Shown here in pieces: positions 31,395 to 40,967 of a stretch of DNA of 64,000 nt; the first letter of the stretch is position 1; the number at the start of each line of letters is the position of its first letter. The position numbers and the translations under genes are program-made. Source of the DNA: Alentia gelatinosa (Eukaryota > Annelida > Polychaeta > Phyllodocida > Polynoidae); assembly GCA_950022655.1 (NCBI GenBank), contig OX465584.1, positions 63,676,841 to 63,740,840 on the forward strand, given 5' to 3'. The notes beneath the pieces are model-generated. The model had not been told where the DNA came from. It worked only from the letters and a program-made list of their open reading frames with translations, and searched no databases.

Positions 31395-31690
31395 TGGAAC
31401 ATGGATGTACCTTTGTCTACGACAAAGGAATGGTACTTTGTCTTAGGTGGAGGCATCCTAATGGAGTCGGTCGGAGTTGGTAGATGTGGGGCAGTTGGGC
31501 AAGGGTCAACTGACGATTAGCGAATCCCCCTTGAGATGTTCTTTTGTGTTCAATTTTTCTAAATTGCTCGCCAAACATAAATACAGTCGCCGACAACGGA
31601 ACATTGGTAAATGGCCTTTGGTTGGTCGATGTTCCTAAATCGCTCGATATCAGGGCACAATGAACATAATTAGTTGCAGGTTATAAGATT
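31395..31690 (-). repeat. Family G partial copy (G1)
   Basis: CATGGATGTACCTTTGTC, CGACAAAGGAATGGTA, GGAGTTGGTAGATGTGG and AACGGAACATTGGTAAATGG follow G order (compare 63190-63518), but both termini are missing. Confidence 0.65.
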
Positions 31691-31773
31691 TGGAGGGTGC
31701 CACACACGGATAAGTGGTCAGATCTGGTCCCTCACCGGTAAGTGTCCCTCAAGTTGACCAATAACTAGGGTCG

Positions 31774-32568
31774 TAAGGCCTAGCGTCCACCTACCACGAT
31801 CGTCTACGACACACTTCCCGATAGCTACAATTTGAAATGCCCAAATCGCGACCTATCGGGAGGTCCCCGATTGTTTCAAATTGTTGAAATCGTAGAGCGT
31901 AGAAACGCCTTGGGAGGACCAAAACATAAACCATGGTCACGATTGGCTCACGATTCGGTCGGTGATTCACAGTAGATCTCAGGCATAATTTTAATATTGA
32001 TATATACTATAATTTTGGAAACATTAAATGAATCCGAAAAATTTTCTACATCTATTTACAATATATTATGATATTATTTTCAAACACTAAAATAATCAAA
32101 TTGAACAATATAACTGTGGTAGAATAATAATTCCAATATGAAACTATTATTTTCAGACACTTAGACTTCATGAAATAATATCATATGTACATCGATTATA
32201 TATCTATATGCGCCCTACCTAATTCCAGAATCTGATAATTTTCCGCTAATTATTTCATTTTTTTTTTTTTTTTTTTTTTTTTTATTGATCAAAATTAATT
32301 ATTTCATCCACAAGAGGTTTTTTCCTGTTAAATCACCTCCAATAGGCTGGGACAGTCTACAAAATTTCCAACATGTTGGAAGTTATCGGGACCTCTACGA
32401 TTGGCGTTTTCAATCGCAGCCCATCGTGAGCTGTCGTAGACGGAATCGCAGAAACCTGTCCCACCTACCACGATTTTGGTTGACCTCACGATAGATCGGA
32501 ATGGTGTCGGGAAGGCCGTCGTAAGGCCAATCGGGACCGGAATCGTGGTAGGTGGGGGCCGGGTTTAA
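31774..32568 (-). mobile_element. Family F MITE (F3), split by an AT-rich insertion
   Basis: The left part (31774-31968) and right part (32341-32568) together make one F element, ending TCGTGGTAGGTGGGGGCC. The palindrome TTCCAACATGTTGGAA lies at 32366-32381. The split point is the segment at 31970-32340, absent from F1 and F2. Confidence 0.75.
31970..32340. other. AT-rich insertion within F3 with a poly-T tract and a 12-bp direct repeat
   Basis: The 26-base T run (32258-32283) is bracketed by exact copies of TAATTATTTCAT (32247-32258 and 32296-32307). That arrangement fits a very short retroposed poly(A) insertion on the minus strand, or slippage plus duplication. The rest of the insertion is not matched in the window. 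Confidence 0.45.
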
Positions 32569-32646
32569 CACAGTCAAAGGGGTACCTCGCTCAGAGGCCT
32601 AGTGTGTGAGGCTGGGGTCGTGTGGGAGTTGGCTGAGAATCGTGGG
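32569..32646. repeat. Spacer with a scrap repeated from 31322-31380
   Basis: AGTTGGCTGAGAATCGTGGG recurs here and at about 31359, with related flanking sequence. Confidence 0.5.
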
Positions 32647-33250
32647 AGGGAATAAATACACAATATTGACTGGTTTCAGATACAAGCAGCCGTATGCTCC
32701 GAGGAGTTGACGTGTAGTAATATCCAAGCTATATCCGCGAGGATATTGCGCAGAGTCAACTCCGAGGAGCATACAACCGATTTTATCTGAAACCAGTCTA
32801 TATTGTATTTATTATTATCCTCCTTTTCTGGGCAAGTGGCATGTTGATATCAGTTCATTTTAGTTATGCACTGTTTTTCCGTACGCACTATTTTTCAGTA
32901 TGCACCACCCGGAGCATACAACTTATACGTATGCGCCGGGTATGTCCATACAAACGCCCTATGTGCATTCTATGGACACTTTGTTTTAGGTGGATAATAA
33001 ATACACAATATTGTCTGGTTTCAGATAAAAGCGGCCGTATGCTCCGAGGAGTTGACGCGTAGTAATATCCGAGCGTATACATGCGAGGATATATTGTATT
33101 GTCTATATTGTATTTATTATTATCCACCTTTTCTGGGCAAGTGGCATGTTGATATCAGTTCATTTTAATTATGCACTGTTCTTCCGTACGCACTATTTTT
33201 CAGTATGCGCCACCCGGAGCATACAACATATCCGTATGCGCCGGACGGCG
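32647..33250. repeat. Tandem pair of hairpin elements
   Basis: Copy 1 hairpin (32650-32815): AATAAATACACAATATTGAC at left and GTCTATATTGTATTTATT at right, with CCGAGGAGTTGACGTGTAGT against its complement inside. Copy 2 starts at 32990 with the same left arm but has lost most of the right arm (33060-33120). Both are followed by CTTTTCTGGGCAAGTGGC and ACGCACTATTTTTCAGTATG. The unit is about 340 bp. Confidence 0.8.
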
Positions 33251-33294
33251 GGGTAGAACATAAAATCTCTGTTGGTAAGTGTAGATTGATTTGC

Positions 33295-33690
33295 TTAAGC
33301 GGGATACACATCTACTGATTCAGGGTTAAACGATTAGTTCCCAAATCATATAGGAGTCGGTGAACTTGTCGCAGGCGAATTACGTAACCCCTCGGCCTGT
33401 GTCTGTTTCAAAGGCCATTTACCAACGTTCCATTGTCGGCGACTAGATTTATCAACATGTTGATAAAATTTTTGTTAACGATTTAGGAACTTTGAATGAC
33501 AACTCGTCAGCAACAAAAGAACAAAGGGCGGCACTCACTAATCGTTGGCTGACCCTTGCCTAGCTGTGCTACATCTACCGACTGGGGCCGACTCTGTTAG
33601 GATGCCTCGCCTGAGACAAATTACCATTCCTTTGTCGCTGACAAAAGGTACATCAATGTTCCGAAATCGGTAGATATGTATTGGGCTTTA
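33295..33690 (+). mobile_element. Family G MITE (G2)
   Basis: It starts TTAAGCGGGATACACATCTA and ends AGATATGTATTGGGCTTTA. The central palindrome TTTATCAACATGTTGATAAA is perfect (33448-33467). G copies share AGTTCCCAAATCGTATA, GACAAATTACC and TTCCGAAATCGGTAGAT blocks. No coding capacity. Confidence 0.8.
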
Positions 33691-33830
33691 AGATAAACTC
33701 CCACCACCCCTTCAATGGTATCTCGCTGGGATGTCCACTGGTCGATCGTATTTTTCCTGCGACAAGTTCACTGCCAACTATATGATTTGGGAACTAATCG
33801 TTCAATCCCGAATCAGTTGGTGTGCATTTA
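33691..33830. repeat. Repeat of G end motifs
   Basis: CGACAAGTTCACTGCC, GATTTGGGAACTAATCGTTC and AATCCCGAATC repeat the G left end, so a second truncated G end lies here. Confidence 0.5.
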
Positions 33831-33834
33831 GTAG

Positions 33835-34232
33835 AAACCAAATGAGAGTTAGACTTGTCAGTGTTTATGCCACGATGGGAAGGTTGTGTATTACTACGCA
33901 AAATGTTAGCTGAGCGTAGTAAGGAACAGACCTGACCAGAGTGGCAAAGACACTGACAAGTCTAACTCGAGTTTGGTTTCGTATTTATCCTACCCCGTCT
34001 CCACGACTTTATGATATTAGGAAAGTCTGACTTGATTCCGTCCACGTTTGACAGCTGTCAGAATTTCTGCTCTGCAGCCGGAACTATTTGTGCAAGTGAA
34101 TAATTCCTGATCGCTGATTTGTCAACTTTTTTATTTCTCTAGGTACATAAATTTTACTTAATGTCATGGCACACCACGTAAAATTTGCCTATGTTGAATC
34201 AATGACGGTTTTTTATTAGGGGTAGGATGATA
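33835..34232 (-). mobile_element. Family H (H-b) element
   Basis: The hairpin (33835-33979) has base AAACCAAATGAGAGTTAGAC against GTCTAACTCGAGTTTGGTTT. The head spans TTTATCCTACCCCGTC (about 33984) to TTTTTTATTAGGGGTAGGAT (34208-34227). The head interior differs from H-b copies at 19396 and 34381, while the ends and hairpin agree. Confidence 0.85.
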
Positions 34233-34235
34233 TCA

Positions 34236-34512
34236 AGAGACGTCACGAGTTTGAGTCTGAGTTTATTTATGCCACACATTTTGTTGGCTCCATAATTTCA
34301 CGAGTCAAAGACGAGTGACATTTCAGAGCCAACAAAATGAGTGGCATAAATAAGGTCAAACTCAAACGAGTGGCGTCTAGATTTTATCCTACCCCGTTTC
34401 CATATTTTTTCAGTATCAGAAACTAGTGGCATAAACAACACTTTATGTCACAACCGTGACATAAACAAATCCCATGTTAGGCCTATGGCGTTTTTTATTA
34501 GGGGTAGGATGA
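34236..34512 (-). mobile_element. Family H (H-b) element with a second hairpin type
   Basis: The hairpin (34240-34373) has GACGTCACGAGTTTGAGTCT against its complement near 34360, and a CATTTTGTTGGCTCC / GAGCCAACAAAATG inner stem. The head is 34381-34512, from TTTATCCTACCCCGTTTCC to TTTTTTATTAGGGGTAGGAT. It is nearly identical to 49573-49862 in reverse. It lies directly next to the previous element in the same orientation. Confidence 0.85.
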
Positions 34513-34816
34513 TAGACTTTACCCCCAACTTGCACCCGGAGCGTACCTGGCGGTCGCGTGGCAGGCACCTGGCAAGGACCCAGCATGGGCTCTTTGTAGA
34601 GGACTTGTATGAGCGATGTAAGATTGATATGTGGGTCTCTGCAGTGCAGGGTGCGTTCGAGGAGCAACCTTTTTGGGCATGTGTGCATTCGATATGTAAC
34701 CTATAACGTGCAGGGTGCAACTTTTAGGGTTGTATAGGCCATTTTCCGTTTGTCGAGTGTCGAACCCGGCTCTATTTAGTTGAAATTCATAAACCTCTTA
34801 ACATAGGGTCCAACTA
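34513..34816. other. Unassigned segment with a 73-codon open frame
   Basis: The plus-strand frame ending at 34706 reads as ordinary protein composition after residue 17 (charged, with Trp, Cys and His), unlike the repeat frames. Minus-strand frames of 81 and 90 codons overlap it. I recognise no family. It could be a decayed exon or chance. Confidence 0.2.
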
Positions 34817-35259
34817 TTTACCCTTTAACAGCATTCCCCTGGCTATGGCAGGAAGATGCCTCCATGCATTCCCCTGGCTATGGCAGGAAGATGCCTCTAG
34901 GCATTCCCCTGGCTACGGCAGCATGATGTCTCCAGGCATTCCCCTAGCTACTGCAGGAAGATGCCTCCAGGCATCTTAGAAGAATCATTGATACTTATAT
35001 TCAAAATTCAATAGATTAAAAAATATTGTTTGATTTAAAAGAAAATTTGACTATGTATAAAAACCATATTGACCTTTGATTTGGTATAATAAAATATGAT
35101 CAAGCCCAAGGTAAATTACTTAAATCACAAGACACATCACATGACATTGCTATTTCCCCAAAAAAGGTGCCTGCCATACCAGGGTCATTTGCGGAGGTAA
35201 TGCCTGCCGTGTAATGCTGAGCAGGGGAACTGTGTACTGCAGGGTTAGGGTTAGGTTAA
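34817..35259 (-). mobile_element. T-type TTAA element (T2)
   Basis: Reverse copy of T1. It is bounded by TTTACCCTTTAACAGC and GTACTGCAGGGTTAGGG...TTAA (35256-35259). Four 35-bp units (GCATTCCCCTGGCTATGGCA plus GGAAGATGCCTCCAG) span 34831-34975. The AT-rich core and the GTTCCCCTGCTCAGCATTAC block of the GC part (in reverse) follow as in T1. The short GGGTTAGGGTTAGG is a variant of the T end, not telomeric DNA. Confidence 0.75.
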
Positions 35260-35393
35260 GCAAGCTTCAGGGCACAGAGCGATTGCTAGTTCCGCCACCA
35301 TTAGCAAGGAAACATCATAGATAGCACCACTGTAGTTTGGAGACAACCGCTTTTATGAGTTGCTATGATCCATGGATAATCATGAGAAGAGGC
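35260..35393. other. Spacer, nothing recognised
   Basis: Short link between T2 and G3 without repeats or frames. Confidence 0.4.
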
Positions 35394-35715
35394 TAAAGCC
35401 CAATGCCCATCTACCGATTTCGGAACATTTATGTACGTTTGTCGGTGACAAACGGATGGTAATTTGTTTCAGCCGAGCCATCCTAACGGAGTCGGTAGAT
35501 GTAGGACAGCTAGGCAAGGCTACCCAGCGAATAGTGAACACTCGGTTTCTTTGGTTTTTGCCCTCCCCCAGCGATTAGTGGACCATACACCGATTTTATC
35601 AGTGTGCGGATCGAGCGAGAGGTTACGTAATTTGCCTGCGACAAGGTGACCGACTCCTATACGATTTGGGAACTAATCGTTCAACTCTAAATTGGTAAAT
35701 GGGCATCCGGCTTAA
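35394..35715 (-). mobile_element. Family G MITE (G3)
   Basis: It starts TAAAGCCCAATGCCCATC and ends GGTAAATGGGCATCCGGCTT. It has the G interior in the same order as 39815-40233. It is shorter than other copies, with the centre deleted. Confidence 0.75.
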
Positions 35716-35924
35716 GACTTCTCTATAGCAAGCCAAAATAAAATACCCCCAAAACCCACCAACAGATTTTGTTATGGCATTTGGGGCAATATGGCCGTAC
35801 AATTGCTTTCTGCCTTAGAGTGTTCAAGAACAAGGACAAAGAAAGGAAGAAAAAGATGAAGACGAAAGGAAAACTATGAACAGGAAACAGAGGATGCAGG
35901 ATAGGATGAAGAAGAGAAATTAGG

Positions 35925-36065
35925 AGCAAATAGTATGTTCTTCATTGATGAATGAGCGTGCAATTATGGATGAATAACAATTAAAAGGTTTGGGTTACAT
36001 TCCGGTTTTGGATTGTTTTCTGTAACCCACTTGCACCCAGTCAACCTGCCATTAGTACAACTGCC
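35925..36065 (-). repeat. Family E fragment
   Basis: AGGAGCAAATAGTATGTTC, CATTGATGAATGAGCG, AACAATTAAAAGGTTTGG, GTAACCCACTTGCACCC and CAACTGCCTGAGTC are the reverse complement of the E right half. Confidence 0.75.
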
Positions 36066-36185
36066 TGAGTCTAAAAAATAGGAAGAATACGAATACCAGA
36101 AGAAGATGGTAACCAGGGGCCTGTTTAATAATTTAGAGCTGTACATTAAGACCCGGGGTCTCTATGGCATAGAGAAAAAGGGGCC
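36066..36185. repeat. Family A end fragments
   Basis: GGGGCCTGTTTAATAATTTAG (36116) and GGGGCCTGTTGAATAATC (36179) are two A left ends 63 bp apart, each followed by a shortened A interior. Confidence 0.6.
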
Positions 36186-36189
36186 TGTT

Positions 36190-36405
36190 GAATAATCTAG
36201 ACTCCTGTGCTAGGTACGTACATCAATGCAACCCAAAGATTCCTATAATCTCAATAATGCCACCTAGCCGGAATACTGTGTGATAGTGGATTCTCAAGGC
36301 TCTAAGCCTTGTTCGTTAAGAATTCTTCTCCCATAGAGCATATTGAGAGTACAGAATACAATTTAGAGAGTGTGAAATATTATGAGAGGGGTGCACCCTA
36401 GGGAA
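36190..36405 (-). mobile_element. Family U partial copy (U1)
   Basis: In reverse it matches 51896-52110: CACCCCTCTCATAATATTTC, CACTCTCTAAATTGTATTC, AGAATCCACTATCACACAG, TCTTTGGGTTGCATTG and TAGCACAGGAG. The second arm of the fold-back is missing. Confidence 0.75.
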
Positions 36406-36429
36406 CCAACTTAGATATCATCGAAGATT

Positions 36430-36750
36430 GCATGAGGTACAGAAAAGGGTCGTCAGATACGATCCTGGGGCCTGGTTAATAATCTAGGCTCGTACATTTA
36501 GACCGTTTTCTGTACGCCATAGAGACCCAGGGACGATGTGGGTCAACTTTATTCAACTCTCATGGACGACCTTATGGACAGCTAACACTGTCTTAGCCAA
36601 CAATCCTAAATAATATTAAACGATAATCCTTATACAAGGTACGGAAAAGGGTCCTTATGTACGATCCTAGATTATTAAACGGCCCCCTGGATTATTCAAT
36701 GTGCCCAAAGTCTTCATGTACGATCCTAGATTATTAAATGGCCCCCTGGT
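36430..36750. mobile_element. Family A cluster, one complete copy flanked by two end pieces
   Basis: The complete copy is 36475-36690. Left end GGGGCCTGGTTAATAATC, right end GATTATTAAACGGCCCCC, with inverted repeats extending about 45 bp through CTAGGCTCGTACAT and AGGGTCCTTATGTACG. End pieces occur at 36430-36474 and 36691-36749. The interior has GACGATGTGGGTCAACTTTA. It is the reference for nested copies at 45470 and 50178. Confidence 0.8.
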
Positions 36751-36970
36751 AATTCAAGTACTCTACGTTGCTGCAGATGTTACACGAGTACCGGGGTCAC
36801 ACACCGGGGAGGAGGTATTGGTGGGGAGCCGGGGAGTTGTGAGCACAATCAGGAGCCGAGGATTGTGTCCGTGCCATGACGGGTTCTCCTTGGCAGGGCC
36901 TCAGTCACAGCCTCTGTCACAGCCTCTGTCACAGCCTCTGTCTAGTTGGCTATTCTCACCCCCACCCCTT
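36751..36970. other. No recognised feature
   Basis: Includes a short CAGCCTCTGTCA triplication (36905-36940). Frames of 91 codons are accidental. Confidence 0.4.
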
Positions 36971-37427
36971 CCCTAGACTGGCTCCAGTCCCTGCATCCTA
37001 TGGCTACCCTCCTCACTGGGATACAGGGACTGGTAAATCGGTAATGGTGTTGGATTTCTGGCGCTGCTTGGATCCAGTATTCCCGGCACTCTCCATACAG
37101 ATACCCTGGCTACTGGATATCTGCTGGGAGATTGATACCCTCTCACTTTGATCTCCATCAGGTCACAGTCAGGAGCAGGCGAGATTTTTGCTATGAAAAC
37201 ACAGACGGCCAGAGAACTGGAGGAGTAGGAGAGGGGAGGGGTAGGAGGAGGTGTAGAGTTACAGGGAGTGACTGGAGGACATATATACAGGAGGTTCTGT
37301 TCCTACTGGACAAGTCTTTGATTCATGGGCCAGTCGGAAGACACATACTTATATGTAATAAGCTTTATTCTGATTGTGTTTAATTATCTAATAAATGTTC
37401 ATTATCAAAGACTTGAGCAAGTCTACC
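36971..37427 (-). mobile_element. Family V element (V2)
   Basis: It starts CCCTAGACTGGCTCCAGTCC and ends CAAAGACTTGAGCAAGTCTA. It is collinear with V1 in reverse, roughly 70 percent similar by eye. It lacks V1's internal 55-bp duplication. Confidence 0.7.
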
Positions 37428-37469
37428 CTTTCCGCACTCACCCTCACTGAACCCCTCACAAGTTACCCT

Positions 37470-37640
37470 CGGTTCTACGCATGCGCAAACCTCGTTGTCG
37501 TACAGCCCCCGCCCCCTGCTCGCCACTCCCCCTGGTGACGAGACAAAACTATTCAATTACTGATCCCTGTCGCCCGACCCTGACTCCGGTAGGGACTACC
37601 AGGTGGCGCTACGGACGCTGCCGACGGACGCTGCCGGATA
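37470..37640. promoter_or_regulatory. NRF1-like site and two CTCF-like sites in a GC-rich island
   Basis: TACGCATGCGCAAA (from 37477) matches NRF1. GCCCCCTGCTCG (37511-37522) is the reverse complement of an 11/12 match to the CTCF core CCASYAGRKGGC. CTACCAGGTGGCGCTA (37596-37611) matches 14 of 16 bases of CCACCAGGGGGCGCTA. The two CTCF-like sites point in opposite directions about 85 bp apart. Insulator or promoter function is inferred; no exon is visible. Confidence 0.45.
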
Positions 37641-37726
37641 TGGAGGGAACGCTGGGAGTTTTGAGGGACGTTGTAACGGGTTGGGTGTGCGTGGTAGCGT
37701 GTGTTCAGTGGTGGTTGTGTTGCACC
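37641..37726. other. Flank of the GC-rich island
   Basis: GCTGCCGGATATGGAGGGAA and GT-rich sequence up to the G4 element. No feature recognised. Confidence 0.3.
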
Positions 37727-38123
37727 TTAAGCCCAATACACATCTACTGATGCAGGGTTGAACGATTAGTTCCCAAATCGTATATGAGTCGGTGAACTTG
37801 TCACAGGCGAGTTACGCAACCCCTCGGTCCGTGTCGGCCACCCATTAAAAGGCCATTTACCAACGTTCTGTTGTCGGCAACTGGATTTATTAACATGTTG
37901 ATAAACTTTTGGCAAGTGATTTAGGAACATTGAATGATAAATTGTCTGCGGCAACTCAAGGAGGGGGTTCACTAATTGTTGGCTGACCCTTGCCTAGCTG
38001 TCCTACATCTACTGACTTGGGCTGACTCTGTTAGGATGCCTTGTCTGAGACAAATTACCGTTTCTTTGTCACAGACAAAGGTACATAAATGTTCCGAAAT
38101 CAGTAGATTTGCATTGAGCTCTA
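37727..38123 (+). mobile_element. Family G MITE (G4)
   Basis: It starts TTAAGCCCAATACACATCTA and ends CAGTAGATTTGCATTGAGCT. The central ATTAACATGTTGATAAA is a nearly perfect palindrome (about 37888-37905). It is the closest relative of G2 in the window. Confidence 0.8.
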
Positions 38124-38154
38124 TCTCGCCCCACTGATCTGCAAGCTATTGTGG

Positions 38155-38503
38155 TGTTTCTAAATGCCAATAATGACCACAGATTTCGGAATTTGGCACC
38201 ACCGACCGATTATGTGACATATTTAGTGCAATAATTATCAGGTGGGAAAGGAAATGGTCAATGACTTTTCACTCCTGCCTTATGCAATATACACTGATTT
38301 CTGTACCCACCAATGAAATCAAATCATATTTGATTAATCAGTGATGCTTTGCATTTTAATACCAAAAGTTGGCCAGCGTCCACCACATTCTTGCAGTGCA
38401 GGTCACTGATTATGTACCATCAATCTTTCACAAGGAGAACTACCGCCTGACTTTTGTACAGCATAAAAATTATCGGTGGGTTTTTAGTCGGCAGGTGGAA
38501 ACG
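38155..38503 (+). mobile_element. Family N MITE (N3)
   Basis: It is collinear with N2, including ACCGACCGATTATGTGACA, CTGCCTTATGCAATATA, GCATTTTAATACCAAAAG and TTATCGGTGGGTTTT, and ends GTCGGCAGGTGGAAAC. The left terminal bases have mutated (AAATGCCAATAATGACCAC). Confidence 0.75.
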
Positions 38504-39175
38504 CGGCATTACCTTGACCCCACAGCCTGTACCACAGAGTACTGTACCTGTGCTAATTGTAGGCACGGATAAAGGGAGTGAACATGCGTGATGCCAACCA
38601 AGCTCGGGTTTAAAGTTCGAAACTGTTTTTTAATTTTTTAAATTGGGATATGATTCGCTCGTACAATACTACATTACGGACTACCATAAAACTCCTTTAA
38701 TATGGTAAATATACTAAACCGGTTTATTTTCAATATTGGTATGCTTACAATAATACCCTCTTTACTAATTATCTTTGGCATATTTTGCATTTCGATAAGA
38801 TAATATATAAGTCGTAGGCCTTGGGGATATAGCATATTAATTGCAATATACAATTATTAACATTTTAGATGTTTTTAAGTACAATTTAGTTAATTATTTT
38901 GAAATTAAAAGCTTTTCTTGTATGGAGATGGCCACCCCATACCGTGGTGTGTGAAGGGGACCCACAGTAGTCAATATCATGTCAAGATCATATCAATCAT
39001 AAAGTACTATTTTATCTCAATTTAAAAGTGTGCTCGGATCAATTCTCACAGTCACAAAGATTCCTGCAAATCACGAAAACTGTGAGAAAATCTCGATAGT
39101 CATACAGAGTAGAAGCCTAATAGACATGATTCTTATTGAAATTCACGCCGACAGTCGATCGATTTTTCATCTTTC
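38504..39175. other. AT-rich stretch with no recognised feature
   Basis: Long AT-rich segment (38620-38930), then mixed sequence. No repeats shared with the rest of the window and no open frame. Confidence 0.5.
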
Positions 39176-39178
39176 CTG

Positions 39179-39555
39179 GTGTTTACACTAGACGATTCTG
39201 GCCGGCGATTCTGATATTTTGCATCTCCTAACAACTTTCAGCAGTAAAATGATAGAAATCGTCTAATGTAAATGCCAAGCGTGTGGCGACTGCAGATCGT
39301 CTGATTAGGTCAGATTATTCAATTTGGCACCACCTGACAACTATTGGACACGCTCTGACACCTACGCCTATATTTCAAGCCGGTTTGAATTATTTGTCAA
39401 GATAGGTATTGATTCTGTGAAAACTTAGTTGTCAGTGTAAACTCTCAAGTACATTCTAGGCTTTACAACTTTTGCAGTGGCCATTGCCACCACCTGATGA
39501 CTGCTGGCTTGATTATCTACAGTCGCAACATATTTAGTCGTCTAGTGTAAACGTT
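39179..39555 (-). mobile_element. Family M MITE (M3)
   Basis: It starts GTGTTTACACTAGACGATTC and ends TTTAGTCGTCTAGTGTAAAC. It is the reverse of M1, including CAGTAAAATGATAGAAATCG and GGCACCACCTGACAACTATT. Its last 77 bp are the satellite monomer. Confidence 0.8.
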
Positions 39556-39814
39556 GGGTTACAGATACACACATCAATCATGGCTTAAGCCCATAAGACA
39601 GCACCACCTACCATCGGTTCTCACCGATCCGTTGGACGATTATAATCGGGAATAATAATGTCGCTGTCTTATACTCTCATATATTGATATTACAATTCTT
39701 CCTGATCACACTCACTCCCTCAATAATATCATAAAACGGGACTGTGATGAAAGAGAGCGGCTGGAAACATGACCCGGCTGAGTGACAGGCCTTAATAGAC
39801 AATGATGTAAAGTC
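39556..39814. other. No recognised feature
   Basis: Single-copy-looking link between M3 and G5. Confidence 0.4.
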
Positions 39815-40233
39815 TAAAGCCCAATGCCCATCTACCGATTTCGGAACTTTTATGTACGTTTGTCGGCGACAAACAGAGGGTAAGTTGTCTCAGCCAAGCC
39901 ATCCTAACCGAATCGGTAGATGTAGGACAGCTAGGCAAGGCTACCCAGCGATTAGCGAACCACCTCCTTCAGACATCCTTTTGTCTCCGACAAGTTGTGG
40001 TTTTTGCCCTACCCCAGTGATTAGTGGACCATACACCGATTTTATCAGTGTGCGTATATATGTCGGTAGGTGTAGACTGATTTCCTTAGGACTAATACCC
40101 ACCAGCTCCTCTCCTCGAGGGCCACAGGTCGAGCGAGGGGTTACATAATTTTCCTGCGACAAGTTGACCGATTCCTATACGATTTGGGAACTAATCGTTC
40201 AACCCTAAATCGGTAGATGGGCATCCAGATTTA
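39815..40233 (-). mobile_element. Family G MITE (G5)
   Basis: It starts TAAAGCCCAATGCCCATC and ends GGTAGATGGGCATCCAGATT. Interior: GTCTCAGCCAAGCCATCC, ACAGCTAGGCAAGGCTACCC, CGACAAGTTGACCGATTCC. A 98-codon frame inside is accidental. Confidence 0.8.
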
Positions 40234-40561
40234 TAACTCCTGTTTTATCTAAGATATCGGAAACCTGTTTTGAGACTTATAATTGCCTCGGTCTCCCCTA
40301 CAAATCGGTATATGACACTCGGATGTAGGATGTAGGGATACAGACCTACTCAGAATCGGGAAAAATCGGTGAAGATCGTACAGCGACTATCTTAAAATCG
40401 GGCAGAGTCGGTCATCACCCCCACGCTACTAATTCCTGGCCCGATTATATATAAATAGGGTCTATGAAGTGGGTACAGTGACATAAAGTTCACCGATTCT
40501 GACCAACCCAACAGATCTGTCTGGAAAAGGTGTGATTGGGTATAATCGGCGGGTTGCTGTC
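40234..40561. other. No gene recognised; ATCGG-rich sequence
   Basis: Repeated short AATCGG and ATCGGTG motifs suggest a decayed element, but no ends can be placed. Confidence 0.35.
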
Positions 40562-40967
40562 TAAAGCCCAATGCCCATATACCGATTTCGGAACATTCAT
40601 GTACCTTTGTTGGCGACAAACAGATGGTAATTTGTCTCAGTCGAGGTATCCTAACGGAATCGGCCGTAGTTGGTAGATGTAGCACAGCTAGGCAAGGGTC
40701 AGGCAACCACTAGTGAACCAGTTTCTTCAGATGTTATTTTGTCACCGACAAGTTGTGGTTTCTAGGTTCCTAAATTAGTGGCCAAAAGTTTATCAATATG
40801 TTGATAAATCTAGGTGCCGACAATGGAACATTGGTAAATAGCCTTTAATTGGGTGGCCGACACGGGCCGAGGTATTACATAATTCGCCTGCGACAAGTTC
40901 ACCAACTCCTATACGATTTGGGAACTAATGGTTCAATCCTGAATCGGTAGATGTGTATTGGGCTTTA
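40562..40967 (-). mobile_element. Family G MITE (G6)
   Basis: It starts TAAAGCCCAATGCCCATA and ends GATGTGTATTGGGCTTTA. The central palindrome has decayed to TTTATCAATATGTTGATAAA. It lies 330 bp from G5 in the same orientation. Confidence 0.8.

Noticed and set aside
35240..35256. Interstitial telomere GGGTTAGGGTTAGG
   Set aside because: It is a variant of the CCCTTT/AAAGGG end of the T element, in the correct position for that end.
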